A DNA stretch of 10,422 nucleotides from DASSZN01 sp035702805 (GCA_035702805.1 DASSZN010000367.1:1-10422); one strand, 5' to 3'. Numbered from the stretch's first letter, positions 1 to 6,227 are shown. Translations and numbers: made by a program. Notes: a model not told the origin generated them from the sequence alone.

Positions 1-136
1 GGAAGCGCGTGCGCGCGGCCGGAGAGAGCACGTTCGCGCTCGCCAGCCGGAACAGGAGGTCGACTGAGCCGACCGTGACACGATTGGCCAACCAGAATCG
101 GGCCGTCAGCACCCGCGCCTCCCTCGTCGCGCCCAC
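1..136 (-). CDS. possible hypothetical protein, 5' end only (runs off left edge)
   Basis: A minus-strand frame starting at GTG (136-134) stays open to the window edge, giving 45 codons. It begins MGATREARVLTARFWLAN and continues with a mixed hydrophobic and charged sequence that I do not recognise. About 40 of the 45 codons end in G or C, as expected for a real gene in this genome. A GGAG sits 11 nt upstream of the GTG, which is a long spacing. No ATG, GTG or TTG precedes it in frame, although the frame stays open further upstream. The AT-richer patch at about 205-250 could hold its promoter, but I found no convincing -35/-10 pair. The overlapping plus-strand frame at 9-212 looks like its shadow. 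This call rests only on codon bias and a weak ribosome site. Confidence 0.35.
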   Translation of the reverse strand, partial: MGATREARVLTARFWLANRVTVGSVDLLFRLASANVLSPAARTRF

Positions 137-178
137 CAGGGATTCATCTCCCGCCGGCTCGGCAACGCAAAGCGCACG

Positions 179-190
179 CCACCCGGGTGG
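179..190. repeat. palindrome CCACCCGGGTGG, copy 1 of 3
   Basis: This is a perfect 12-bp palindrome followed by A, so the 13-mer CCACCCGGGTGGA is shared with the copies at 275-287 and 7207-7219. It lies 43 bp upstream of the possible GTG start at 136. GGCAACGCA occurs 9 bp before it at 161-169, and the same 9-mer directly abuts copy 3. It may be a protein-binding site; its role is unknown. Confidence 0.6.
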
Positions 191-204
191 ACGGACCGGG
201 TACA

Positions 205-308
205 GGAAGTAAGTTGTTCGTGTTTGACGTAACTCATATCTTGGCTGAAGTGTAGCGCGTCCGCGCCGCCGTGTCCACCCGGGTGGATCGCGACGACTCC
301 AGCAACGG
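205..308. other. gene-free stretch downstream of the anti-sigma gene, with an AT-richer patch
   Basis: Bases 205-250 are clearly richer in A and T than the surroundings, which is typical of promoter DNA in GC-rich genomes. A TTGACG lies on the plus strand at 224-229, but there is no -10 box at a usual distance. On the minus strand a TACACT (255-250) is the nearest -10 candidate, without a matching -35. The stretch also contains palindrome copy 2. No classical terminator with a T-run follows the anti-sigma gene. Confidence 0.3.
275..286. repeat. palindrome CCACCCGGGTGG, copy 2 of 3
   Basis: Here the symmetry extends to 14 bp (TCCACCCGGGTGGA, 274-287). It lies 22 bp beyond the stop codon of the minus-strand anti-sigma gene, between that gene and the possible leftward gene. 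The arms abut without a loop, so it is more likely a dimer-binding site on DNA than an RNA terminator. Confidence 0.6.
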
Positions 309-1796
309 TCAGGGCCGGACCACCACGGTCGCGGCCATCATCTCCGTCGCGTCAGAACTGACGGCGCCCGAGGCGCTGAGGTGGGCACCGGGCTGAATGG
401 CCGCTGCCTGCACGGGGCTGCCGTGCACGTCCGTCACGACCGTCTGATCGCTCACGACCACGCGGCGCGTGGTGCCGTCCTGAAACCGAAGCGTAAGTGC
501 ACCGGTCCCGGGCGTGTTCGACACCACCGTGCCGGTCCACGTCGCCATCAACACCGCGCGGAGGTCCGACGGCGACGACGGGGTATCGCACCGCGGTGCA
601 GGCAACTGGCCGAGCACTCCGGACAGGTCGCTCAACGTCGCGCTCGCCGCCACCTGCTGGTCGGATCCGCACCAGTTAGACCAGGCATACATCTCGGTCG
701 TCGAGGCTCCCATACCGCCGATCGCGATGTTCAGCGGGGTCACCACGCCGTTGCCCTGCACGGGCAGCGCGTCGCCCGCCTGACCGTCGATCGTGACGCG
801 CAAGGAGCCGACGACCTGGCAAGGCGCGCCGTGGTTCGTCAGCGTAACCGTCAGCGCGGTACCGCCGGTCGCGCCCTGCGCGGTCAGGCCCATTGTGAGA
901 TGGCTCAGCGAGCAGACCGACAGCGCGGACGGCGTCGCCGCGGGAGTCGCCACCTCCGGCGGTGTGTCCTCACGGACATCGGCGCCGACGATCAGCACCT
1001 CGCCGCGCTTGACGCCGACCAGGTACCGGCCACTGAAGGTCCGTACCGAGCCGTCGGTCTGCGCGGCCACGAGCACCATCGAGACCGCCATGTTGCCGTC
1101 GTCGGGCGTCACGTTCACGATCGTCACCGTGTCATGGGCAGTCGTCGTGAACCCGGCCGCGAACGCGTTCTCGGACTGACCGCTGATATCCTCCCACAGG
1201 AGCGCGTAGGCGCTCGCGTAGTCGTGGCGGTTGATCGCCTCGAAGTAGGCGTACACCGTCCCCCTGGCCGTCGCCTGGGTGACGACGACCGGCAGCGGGG
1301 TTGCGGCCGGTGTCGAGGTAGGCGCGGGCGTCCCCGGCACGGTGAAGGTGATGGTCGGCGTCGACGCCGCGGGCGTCGCCGGCACGACCACGGCGTTCGT
1401 CGACGGTCGCGTGGCCGCCGCGATAGCGGTCGCCACCGGGCTGCTCGCCACCGTGTTCGCCCCGAACGTCCGGCCGTGCAGCAGGACGACCAGCAATGCC
1501 GCAACTGCCACCAACACCGTGGCCGAGGCCGCAAACGCCCCGACTTGACGGAGCCAGCCGTCGGTCCCGCCAGCACCGTCTCCCGCGACATAACTCCGCA
1601 CACCGTCGCGGACGCGCGGGCTCACCAGGGAGCGGGGGAGGGACTCGAGAGCGGCCATGCTCGCCACGAGCGCCCGCTCGAAGTCCCGGCACTCGGCACA
1701 GCCGGCCAGATGCGCCCGCACCGCCACCGCCTCGTCGGGCGGCAGCGGGTGGTCGAGCCGTTCAGAGAGCAGCCGGCGCGCCTGGTCGCAGTTCAC
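309..1796 (-). CDS. transmembrane anti-sigma factor with zinc-finger N-terminus and DUF4232-like outer domain
   Basis: This protein (495 aa, GTG start) probably holds the adjacent ECF sigma factor inactive at the membrane. Residues 1-50 form a zf-HC2 anti-sigma domain with C3, H29, C33 and C36 (the H-x3-C-x2-C signature). One membrane span lies at about 85-107, placing the rest outside. A Pro/Thr/Ala-rich linker (116-172) leads to an NTF2-like region (about 175-275, pattern YFEAINRHDYASAYALL). Next is a DUF4232-like domain (about 292-405) with four cysteines (C295, C326, C376, C403). A beta-rich C-terminal domain (about 415-495) resembles DUF5666/OB-type modules. The start overlaps the sigma stop codon as GTGA, so the two are translationally coupled. 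The signal sensed is unknown. Such a long outer part is unusual, as most anti-sigma factors of this type are 200-300 aa. Domain names are recalled, not searched. Confidence 0.85.
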   Translation of the reverse strand: MNCDQARRLLSERLDHPLPPDEAVAVRAHLAGCAECRDFERALVASMAALESLPRSLVSPRVRDGVRSYVAGDGAGGTDGWLRQVGAFAASATVLVAVAALLVVLLHGRTFGANTVASSPVATAIAAATRPSTNAVVVPATPAASTPTITFTVPGTPAPTSTPAATPLPVVVTQATARGTVYAYFEAINRHDYASAYALLWEDISGQSENAFAAGFTTTAHDTVTIVNVTPDDGNMAVSMVLVAAQTDGSVRTFSGRYLVGVKRGEVLIVGADVREDTPPEVATPAATPSALSVCSLSHLTMGLTAQGATGGTALTVTLTNHGAPCQVVGSLRVTIDGQAGDALPVQGNGVVTPLNIAIGGMGASTTEMYAWSNWCGSDQQVAASATLSDLSGVLGQLPAPRCDTPSSPSDLRAVLMATWTGTVVSNTPGTGALTLRFQDGTTRRVVVSDQTVVTDVHGSPVQAAAIQPGAHLSASGAVSSDATEMMAATVVVRP

Positions 1797-2371
1797 GCCC
1801 GCGCCTCCTGCCCGGCTTCGAGCGCGCGGTACGCCTCCACGAATGCTCGCCGCGCCCGGAACAGCCGCACCTTGGCAGCGTTCACGCTGGTGCCGAGCAC
1901 CGCGGCCGTCTCTTCGAGCGACAATCCCTGCTGGTGGCGCAACAGCAGCACCGTGACGTAACTGGCGTTCAACTTCTTGAGCGCCGACTCGATCAACTCG
2001 CGCTCGCCAAGCGACTCGGCCAGCCGCGCGTCACCGGTCGGCTCCGGCGTGCTCGGGCCGAAGGGCAGCCACTGGATGATCTTGCGACGCCGGTAGTAGC
2101 TCGTGGCGGTGTTGGTCGCGATGCGGTAGAGCCAGGCACGGAAGTTCAGCCCGTCGTTGGTACGGCCGAGCGCCCGGTACGCCTTGATGAACGTGTCCTG
2201 GGCCAGGTCCTCGGCCACCTCACGATCGCCCACCATCCGGTAGAGGTAGCCGGTGATCTGCGCGTGGTACGCCTCGAACAGGGCGCTGAAGGCCGCCGCG
2301 TCCCCCGCCTGCGCGTGCCCCACCAGCGCGGGCTCATCCATCCAGGAAACTCCCCAACCGTGGGCCTGCAT
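1793..2371 (-). CDS. ECF-type RNA polymerase sigma factor
   Basis: This is a 192-aa alternative sigma factor that would direct RNA polymerase to a small regulon when its membrane anti-sigma partner lets go. Region 2 spans about 26-95 and contains EDLAQDTFIKAYRAL and FRAWLYRIATNTATSYYRRR, the core-binding and -10-recognition helices. Region 4 spans about 124-178 and contains the helix-turn-helix LSLEETAAVLGTSVNAAKVRLFRARR. I chose the ATG at 2371 because GGGAGG precedes it by about 9 nt. The ATG at 2341 (MDEPALVGH), with GGGGAG 8 nt upstream, is a good alternative; a longer frame up to 2533 lacks support. It is cotranscribed with the anti-sigma gene through a 4-bp overlap. I could not identify its own promoter in the 164 bp before copZ. 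Confidence 0.92.
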   Translation of the reverse strand: MQAHGWGVSWMDEPALVGHAQAGDAAAFSALFEAYHAQITGYLYRMVGDREVAEDLAQDTFIKAYRALGRTNDGLNFRAWLYRIATNTATSYYRRRKIIQWLPFGPSTPEPTGDARLAESLGERELIESALKKLNASYVTVLLLRHQQGLSLEETAAVLGTSVNAAKVRLFRARRAFVEAYRALEAGQEARA

Positions 2372-2442
2372 CGCCGCTTTCCTCCCGAATCCTACGACGC
2401 GCGAGCCCCGCGCGGCGGGTACAGACCGCGATTCGGTGCAAC

Positions 2443-2471
2443 TTGGCGTACGAACGGGAGGGAGGTATACT
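2443..2471 (+). promoter_or_regulatory. promoter of copZ (TTGGCG - 17 bp - TATACT)
   Basis: The -35 TTGGCG is at 2443-2448 and the -10 TATACT at 2466-2471, with an ideal 17-bp spacer. They match the housekeeping consensus at 4/6 and 5/6. Transcription would start near 2478, just before the copper-type operator and about 58 nt before the copZ ATG. Confidence 0.7.
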
Positions 2472-2480
2472 GGTCCCGAT

Positions 2481-2497
2481 ATACCCCGGTGGGGTAT
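2481..2497. promoter_or_regulatory. CsoR-type copper operator (ATACCCC-GGT-GGGGTAT)
   Basis: This is a perfect 7-bp inverted repeat with a 3-bp centre. ATACCCC/GGGGTAT half-sites are the recognised pattern for CsoR-family copper repressors. It covers the start of transcription of copZ, so a bound repressor would block initiation and copper would relieve it. No csoR gene is in the window, so the regulator must act from elsewhere. Confidence 0.75.
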
Positions 2498-2535
2498 CGT
2501 GGGCCGCGTCAGGCAGGACTGGTGGAGGTGCAATC

Positions 2536-2742
2536 ATGGTCGAGCGGGTCTATCGGGTGCCGGACGTGAGCTGTGAGCACTGCGTCCACGCCATCACGAC
2601 GGAGCTGACCCGGATTGCCGGTGTCACGCACGTGGACGTAAATCTCGACACCAAGCTCGTGACCGTGCAGTCGGAGGAGGGCGTGTCGGACGGCGCGCTT
2701 CGCGCCGGTATCGAGGAAGCTGGCTACGACATCGCCGCCTGA
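2536..2742 (+). CDS. copZ: copper chaperone, heavy-metal-associated (HMA) domain protein
   Basis: This 68-aa protein is a single HMA domain, probably a cytoplasmic Cu(I) carrier that hands copper to a P-type ATPase. The metal site is C13-x-x-C16 in PDVSCEHCVHAI. The rest follows the ferredoxin-like beta-alpha-beta-beta-alpha-beta pattern, including GVTHVDVNLDTKLVTV and ending GYDIAA. The usual GMTC before the site is DVSC here. The ATG at 2536 is fixed by GGAGG 7 nt upstream. The gene is alone: no copA or csoR is adjacent, though the operator in front points to copper control. The sigma operon lies divergently upstream. Binding of another soft metal cannot be excluded. Confidence 0.9.
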   Translation: MVERVYRVPDVSCEHCVHAITTELTRIAGVTHVDVNLDTKLVTVQSEEGVSDGALRAGIEEAGYDIAA

Positions 2743-2761
2743 CGCGCCGCGGCGCTGCTTG

Positions 2762-2780
2762 CCAGCGACAGGCTCGCTGG
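2762..2780 (+). terminator. small hairpin after copZ
   Basis: CCAGCGA (2762-2768) and TCGCTGG (2774-2780) form a 7-bp stem with a 5-nt loop, 20 nt after the copZ stop. No T-run follows. It may help end transcription or protect the short mRNA. Confidence 0.35.
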
Positions 2781-2814
2781 GCGTCGCGTCGCCGGTCTAG
2801 TTCGAGAACACGCC

Positions 2815-2845
2815 GCGGCGGGGTGGTGGGCTAACACCCCGCCGC
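2815..2845. terminator. strong hairpin between convergent genes, likely bidirectional terminator
   Basis: GCGGCGGGGTG (2815-2825) and CACCCCGCCGC (2835-2845) form a perfect 11-bp stem around a 9-nt loop. It ends 4 bp before the stop codon of the minus-strand gene at 2850 and lies 72 bp after the copZ stop. That is where a shared terminator is expected. There is no T-run on either side, as is common in very GC-rich genomes. Confidence 0.6.
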
Positions 2846-2849
2846 ACGT

Positions 2850-3101
2850 TCAGCCGTTCGACCGGCCAGATTCCCCGTCGGGCTCGTCGTAGTCCGCCTT
2901 GCGCGGCCCCTCGGCCGGCTGTAGCGGGTGCTTGCCGCGCATCTCAGCGGTCACCCCCGAGTCGTGGACGTGTTGCTCGCCCGCAACCGGCCCGCCGGCC
3001 TCGGCATCACCCCGATCGTGCGCCCGGCTCGACTCGTATCCCCCCGGGCGCTCGCCACCCGGTCGCCGCCGCTGCTCCTCGTTCCGGCGCTCCTCGTCCA
3101 C
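2850..3101 (-). CDS. small hydrophilic, probably disordered hypothetical protein
   Basis: This 83-aa protein is not one I recognise. It begins MDEERRNEEQRRRPGGERPG and is rich in Glu, Arg, Gly, Asp and Pro throughout. It has no cysteine, no membrane segment and almost no hydrophobic runs, so it is probably unfolded by itself. Its second half contains VTAEMRGKHPLQPAEGPRK. The GTG start at 3101 has AGGAG 6 nt upstream, and third codon positions are mostly G or C; both support a real gene. The hairpin at 2815-2845 directly follows its stop. It is divergent from the ABC exporter operon, with about 195 bp between starts. Acidic-basic disordered proteins of this kind may be stress or desiccation proteins, but nothing here proves that. 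Confidence 0.55.
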   Translation of the reverse strand: MDEERRNEEQRRRPGGERPGGYESSRAHDRGDAEAGGPVAGEQHVHDSGVTAEMRGKHPLQPAEGPRKADYDEPDGESGRSNG

Positions 3102-3224
3102 GGCTGGCTCCTCTCGCTCATCTGTCGCGGTCGGCCCGCTCCTGGGTCGTCACCGGCCTTAGTCGCGCCGCTGCCGGCACCTACCGACCACGCACGCCGC
3201 GCACCGCCGCGCGAGCACGCTGCC

Positions 3225-3254
3225 TTGCTCCGCCGTCGCCGGATGCACCATACT
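3225..3254 (+). promoter_or_regulatory. weak candidate promoter for the ABC exporter operon
   Basis: TTGCTC (3225-3230) and CATACT (3249-3254) are separated by 18 bp. Each box is only a partial match, 3/6 and 4/6. The predicted transcript would start near 3261, leaving about 36 nt before the GTG at 3297 and excluding the upstream ATG at 3244. Confidence 0.3.
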
Positions 3255-3296
3255 CCACTGCCGGTGAGGCGCCGTGCCAGCGCGAGAGGGGAACGG

Positions 3297-4076
3297 GTGG
3301 CCAGCCAGGCGTTCGAGCTCGTCCAATACCGCAGCCTGATCCGGAACCTGGTCTCCAAGGACCTCAAGGTCCGCTACAAGAACTCGGCGCTCGGCTTCCT
3401 CTGGTCCCTCCTGAACCCGCTGCTGATGATGGTCGTCTTCACCTTCGTCTTCACGCAGCTGCTCAACCAGCACATTCAGGCCTTCCCCGTTTTCGTCCTG
3501 ACCGCGCTGCTGCCCTGGAACTGGACCGCCACCGCCGTCACCGCCGGTACCGCCTCGCTGGTCGACAACGCCCCGCTGATCAACAAGGTCTACTTTCCGC
3601 GCGTGCTCCTGCCGGTGTCGGTGGTCCTGTCGACCGGCGTCAACTACGTGCTGGCCATGCCCGCGCTCTTCCTGATGATGGCGGTCTTCGGCCGCACCTT
3701 CACCCCCTGGATCGTCGAGCTCCCGCTCATCGTCCTGATCCAGGCGATCTTCGTCACCGCCGTCGTCCTCATCCTTGCGCCGCTCAACGTCTACTTCCGC
3801 GACACGACCGTGCTGGTCGAGGTCGGCCTTTTGGCCTGGTTCTTCATGACGCCGATCTTCTACCCGGTCGAGGCAGTCGTCCCACACCTTGCAGCCTGGA
3901 TGTACCGGCTCAACCCGATGGCGGCCATCGTCGAGGACTACCGCGTCATCCTCTACAACGGTGCCGTCCCCGACCCGCTCTTCACCGGCCGCACCGGCGC
4001 CACCGCGGTCGTCCTCCTCATCATCGGCTGGCTGGTCTTCACCCGGCTCAGCCGCAACCTCGGGGAGAACCTGTAG
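3297..4076 (+). CDS. ABC-2 type polysaccharide exporter permease, Wzm/TagG-like
   Basis: This 259-aa inner-membrane protein is the channel half of an ABC exporter. It has the ABC-2 membrane pattern: a cytoplasmic start YRSLIRNLVSKDLKVRYKNS, then about six membrane spans (roughly 32-56, 66-86, 105-131, 140-164, 172-190, 234-251). Family-typical motifs include GFLWSLLNPLLMMVVFTFVF, NVYFRD (164-169), MTPIFYP (184-190) and YRVILYNG. I chose the GTG at 3297 because GAGGGG stands 5 nt upstream and the N-terminus then matches the family. Longer in-frame extensions are not supported. Its TAG stop shares a base with the GTG of the ATPase gene (TAGTG), so the pair is translationally coupled. The substrate is probably an undecaprenyl-linked glycan or teichoic-acid-like polymer. 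No glycosyltransferases lie nearby to tell which. Confidence 0.88.
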   Translation: MASQAFELVQYRSLIRNLVSKDLKVRYKNSALGFLWSLLNPLLMMVVFTFVFTQLLNQHIQAFPVFVLTALLPWNWTATAVTAGTASLVDNAPLINKVYFPRVLLPVSVVLSTGVNYVLAMPALFLMMAVFGRTFTPWIVELPLIVLIQAIFVTAVVLILAPLNVYFRDTTVLVEVGLLAWFFMTPIFYPVEAVVPHLAAWMYRLNPMAAIVEDYRVILYNGAVPDPLFTGRTGATAVVLLIIGWLVFTRLSRNLGENL

Positions 4077-5338
4077 TGGCGGGACAGACCTGGGCAACCC
4101 GCCGCTCCGACACGCACGATGACGCCGCGGTCGAGTTCCGCGGTGTCTCGCGCCGCTTCCGCCTGCACCACGAGGCACGCGCGTCCTTCCAGGACTGGTT
4201 TGTCGGCCTGGTGCGCCCACGCGGCAAGGCGGAGGAGTTCTGGGCGCTGCGCGACGTCAGCTTCGTCGTGCGGCGGGGTGAGGCGCTCGGCATCGTCGGC
4301 CGCAACGGTGCCGGCAAGAGCACTATGCTCAAGCTCGTCACCCGCGTCCTCGAGCCGACCAGCGGCGAGGTCCTCATCCACGGCCGCACCCACGCCATGC
4401 TCGAGCTGGGCGCCGGCTTCCACCCGGAACTGTCGGGACGCGACAACGTCTACCTCAACGGCAGCATCTACGGCTTTTCGCGCCGCCAGATGGCCGCCCG
4501 CTTCGACCGTATCGTCCAGTTCGCCGAGCTCGAGCGCTTCATCGACACTCCGGTCAAGCACTACTCCTCCGGCATGTTCATGCGCCTCGGCTTCGCCATC
4601 GCCGTCCACATGGACCCCGAGATCCTGGTAGTCGACGAGGTGCTGGCCGTGGGCGACACCGCGTTCCAACGCAAGGGGTATGAGGCACTGATGGACCTGC
4701 GGGCGCGCGGCACGACGATCATGTTCGTGTCCCACAGCGTCGAGCAGATCCGCCAGTTCTGCGACCGCGCCATCCTCCTCCAGGGCGGGCGCATCGTCGA
4801 CAGCGGTCCGGCACCCGAGGTCGTCGATCACTACCTGCGGACCCTCCGCGAGGAAGAGGCCGAAGTCGCGATCCTGCGGGTCCGCGCGATCGACCGGACC
4901 GGCCTGCCGCTCGACGCCGTCCCCTCGGGCGAGGATCTCGGGCTGGAGGTGCTCCTCCGCGTGCCGCCGGAGACCTCCACCGCCGACCTTGCGCTGGCGA
5001 TCGACCTGCACGACCGGGCCGGCACGCACCTGTTCGGCAGCACCGCTCGGCTCCCTGCCGAACTGCCCCCGTTCGACCCGCTCGACCCCGACACGCGGAG
5101 CGTCCGCAGCGTCGTCCGCGGTCTGCCGCTGGCCGGCGGGATCCTCACCATCGCGGCGAGCCTCCAGCGCGGCACCGGGGAGGATCCCGAGCCACTCGAC
5201 CGCCAGGAGACGCGCGTCGACGTCGTCGGTAGCTCGGCGGCCGGCAGCCGCGGACTGCTGCGGCTCGACCACGACTGGGAGTGGGGAGAGTCCGCGCCCG
5301 CTCCCCGCGCCGCCGATCCGCGGCTCGAGCGCCGCTGA
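4076..5338 (+). CDS. ABC exporter ATPase with C-terminal cargo domain, Wzt-like
   Basis: This 420-aa protein powers glycan export with the preceding permease. Residues 17-255 form the nucleotide-binding domain: Walker A GRNGAGKST (75-83), signature YSSGM (163-167), Walker B ILVVDEVLAVGD (183-194) and switch His220 in FVSHS. The segment HAMLELGAGFHPELSGRDN (106-124) is characteristic of the Wzt/TagH polysaccharide branch. After a linker, residues about 260-405 form a beta-rich C-terminal domain. In Wzt proteins of the O9a type this domain binds the modified end of the sugar chain. Its sequence here (DLALAIDLHDRAGTHLFGST) fits that domain. The last 15 residues are Ala/Pro/Arg-rich. The GTG start overlaps the permease stop by one base, and the permease ends GENL with GGGGAG serving as ribosome site. 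Confidence 0.9.
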   Translation: MAGQTWATRRSDTHDDAAVEFRGVSRRFRLHHEARASFQDWFVGLVRPRGKAEEFWALRDVSFVVRRGEALGIVGRNGAGKSTMLKLVTRVLEPTSGEVLIHGRTHAMLELGAGFHPELSGRDNVYLNGSIYGFSRRQMAARFDRIVQFAELERFIDTPVKHYSSGMFMRLGFAIAVHMDPEILVVDEVLAVGDTAFQRKGYEALMDLRARGTTIMFVSHSVEQIRQFCDRAILLQGGRIVDSGPAPEVVDHYLRTLREEEAEVAILRVRAIDRTGLPLDAVPSGEDLGLEVLLRVPPETSTADLALAIDLHDRAGTHLFGSTARLPAELPPFDPLDPDTRSVRSVVRGLPLAGGILTIAASLQRGTGEDPEPLDRQETRVDVVGSSAAGSRGLLRLDHDWEWGESAPAPRAADPRLERR

Positions 5339-5678
5339 GCGGCCGTCCACCCTCGGCAATAACCAGACATAACACGATTCCGGACCACGGAGATCCCGGA
5401 ACCGGTACCGACGTCCCGCCCCGCCGACTTGCGTCGCCGTGCGGCGGGCCGCCGCCTGGGGCCGTTGCCCAACCGTCACTGGCACCGCGTACGAACGCCT
5501 GCTTTCTTCAGGTACTGTCTCCCCATCGGAACAGGCAAACTGCCCGGTGGCGCGTAGGCGGAACGTCCCGCCCAGACACCCTACTGATTTCTCTCTTTGA
5601 CGGCGTGGGCAAGGGCTAGACTGGGGATCGAGCCTGTGGGGGTGCGGGCCAGTGGCACGCGAGGGTGAGGAGTAGGTG
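5339..5678. other. 340-bp intergenic region between exporter and receiver gene
   Basis: No gene is supported here; the open frame through 5281-5619 overlaps the exporter and shows no family signal. CCCGCCG (5420-5426) and CGGCGGG (5442-5448) can form a 7-bp stem with a 15-nt loop and may mark the end of the exporter transcript. Bases 5355-5380 are locally AT-rich (AATAACCAGACATAACACGA), without a paired -35. The 3' end holds the candidate promoter and ribosome site of the receiver gene. Confidence 0.4.
5597..5622 (+). promoter_or_regulatory. candidate promoter with short spacer, receiver gene (TTGACG - 14 bp - TAGACT)
   Basis: TTGACG (5597-5602) matches the -35 consensus at 5/6 and TAGACT (5617-5622) matches the -10 at 4/6. 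Only 14 bp separate them, well below the usual 16-18. Either the promoter is weak or regulator-dependent, or only one of the boxes is real. No better pair was found in the 340 bp. Confidence 0.35.
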
Positions 5679-6083
5679 ATGGGCGGCGCCCGCGTCCTGG
5701 TGGTCGACGACGATGGGGAGTTCATCGAGACGCTGCAGTCCGCGCTCGGCGACTTCGCCGAACTGCGCGCGGTTGCCAGCGGCGACGCGGCACTGACCTG
5801 CGCCGCGGAGTGGAACCCCCAGGTGGTCCTACTCGACCTGCTGCTGCCGGACACCGACGGCTTCGACCTGCTCGAGCGCTTGACCTACTCCGGTTTCCCG
5901 CACACGCCCGCGGTCCTCTGCGTGATCGACGGACGCGGCGCCGACACGCGGCTCATCCCCTTCGTCGAGTGGCCGGTCGGCACCGTCGTCCGCTCGGCGC
6001 ACCCGGCCGACTTTCTCTCTGCCATCCTGCGCGCCCTCGCCGTCCACACGCGCCCGACCCGCTCGCTGGCCGCCTGCGGCTAG
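5679..6083 (+). CDS. stand-alone response-regulator receiver domain protein, degenerate
   Basis: This 134-aa protein is a CheY-like receiver with no output domain. The acidic pocket is D10-D11-D12 in VLVVDDDGEF. The phosphoacceptor is D53 in VVLLDLLLPDTDGFDLLERL. Two other conserved positions appear lost. The Thr/Ser after beta-4 aligns with V82 (AVLCVIDG), and the Lys-Pro after beta-5 aligns with S106-A107 (VVRSAHPADFL). It may thus be phosphorylated poorly, or act as a fixed-state adaptor. I chose the ATG at 5679 over the GTG at 5676 because GAGGAG (5667-5672) is then 6 nt away. No histidine kinase is adjacent. The short tail after 122 (HTRPTRSLAACG) is not part of the fold. Confidence 0.82.
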   Translation: MGGARVLVVDDDGEFIETLQSALGDFAELRAVASGDAALTCAAEWNPQVVLLDLLLPDTDGFDLLERLTYSGFPHTPAVLCVIDGRGADTRLIPFVEWPVGTVVRSAHPADFLSAILRALAVHTRPTRSLAACG

Positions 6084-6151
6084 AACCCTGGGGCCTGACG
6101 CGGTCTAGCGCCCCCGCGTCATTCGCGGTGGCTCGCGCCGGCGTCTCACCG

Positions 6152-6180
6152 TTGCCGGCCCACCTGCTGCCTGGTACGGT
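6152..6180 (+). promoter_or_regulatory. candidate promoter of the toroid-fold gene
   Basis: TTGCCG (6152-6157) and TACGGT (6175-6180) are 17 bp apart, and a TG precedes the -10 as an extended -10 element. The matches are 4/6 and 3/6. The predicted start near 6187 would leave about 41 nt of leader before the GTG at 6228. Confidence 0.35.
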
Positions 6181-6227
6181 GTTGCCCTGTGCCGTGGAAA
6201 CGTCGTCGTGCGGATGGGTGGAGGACT

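Noticed and set aside
179..205. T-box leader motif, because GGGTGGAC...ACC resembles the T-box sequence
   Set aside because: The match is only the GGGTGG core within a palindrome present three times. No specifier stem, terminator/antiterminator pair or aminoacyl-tRNA gene follows.
381..1961. 526-codon open frame on the plus strand
   Set aside because: It is antisense to the anti-sigma and sigma genes, extremely Arg/His-rich and without a ribosome site.
3244..3296. ATG at 3244 or earlier as start of the ABC permease
   Set aside because: The ATG at 3244 has no ribosome site near it, and the added residues are Arg-rich and unlike the family. GTG 3297 has GAGGGG at 5 nt.
3953..5854. 633-codon open frame on the minus strand
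   Set aside because: It lies antisense to the ABC ATPase, which has all family motifs. Its product is an Arg/Glu/Asp-rich composition without recognisable domains, typical of shadow frames in GC-rich DNA.
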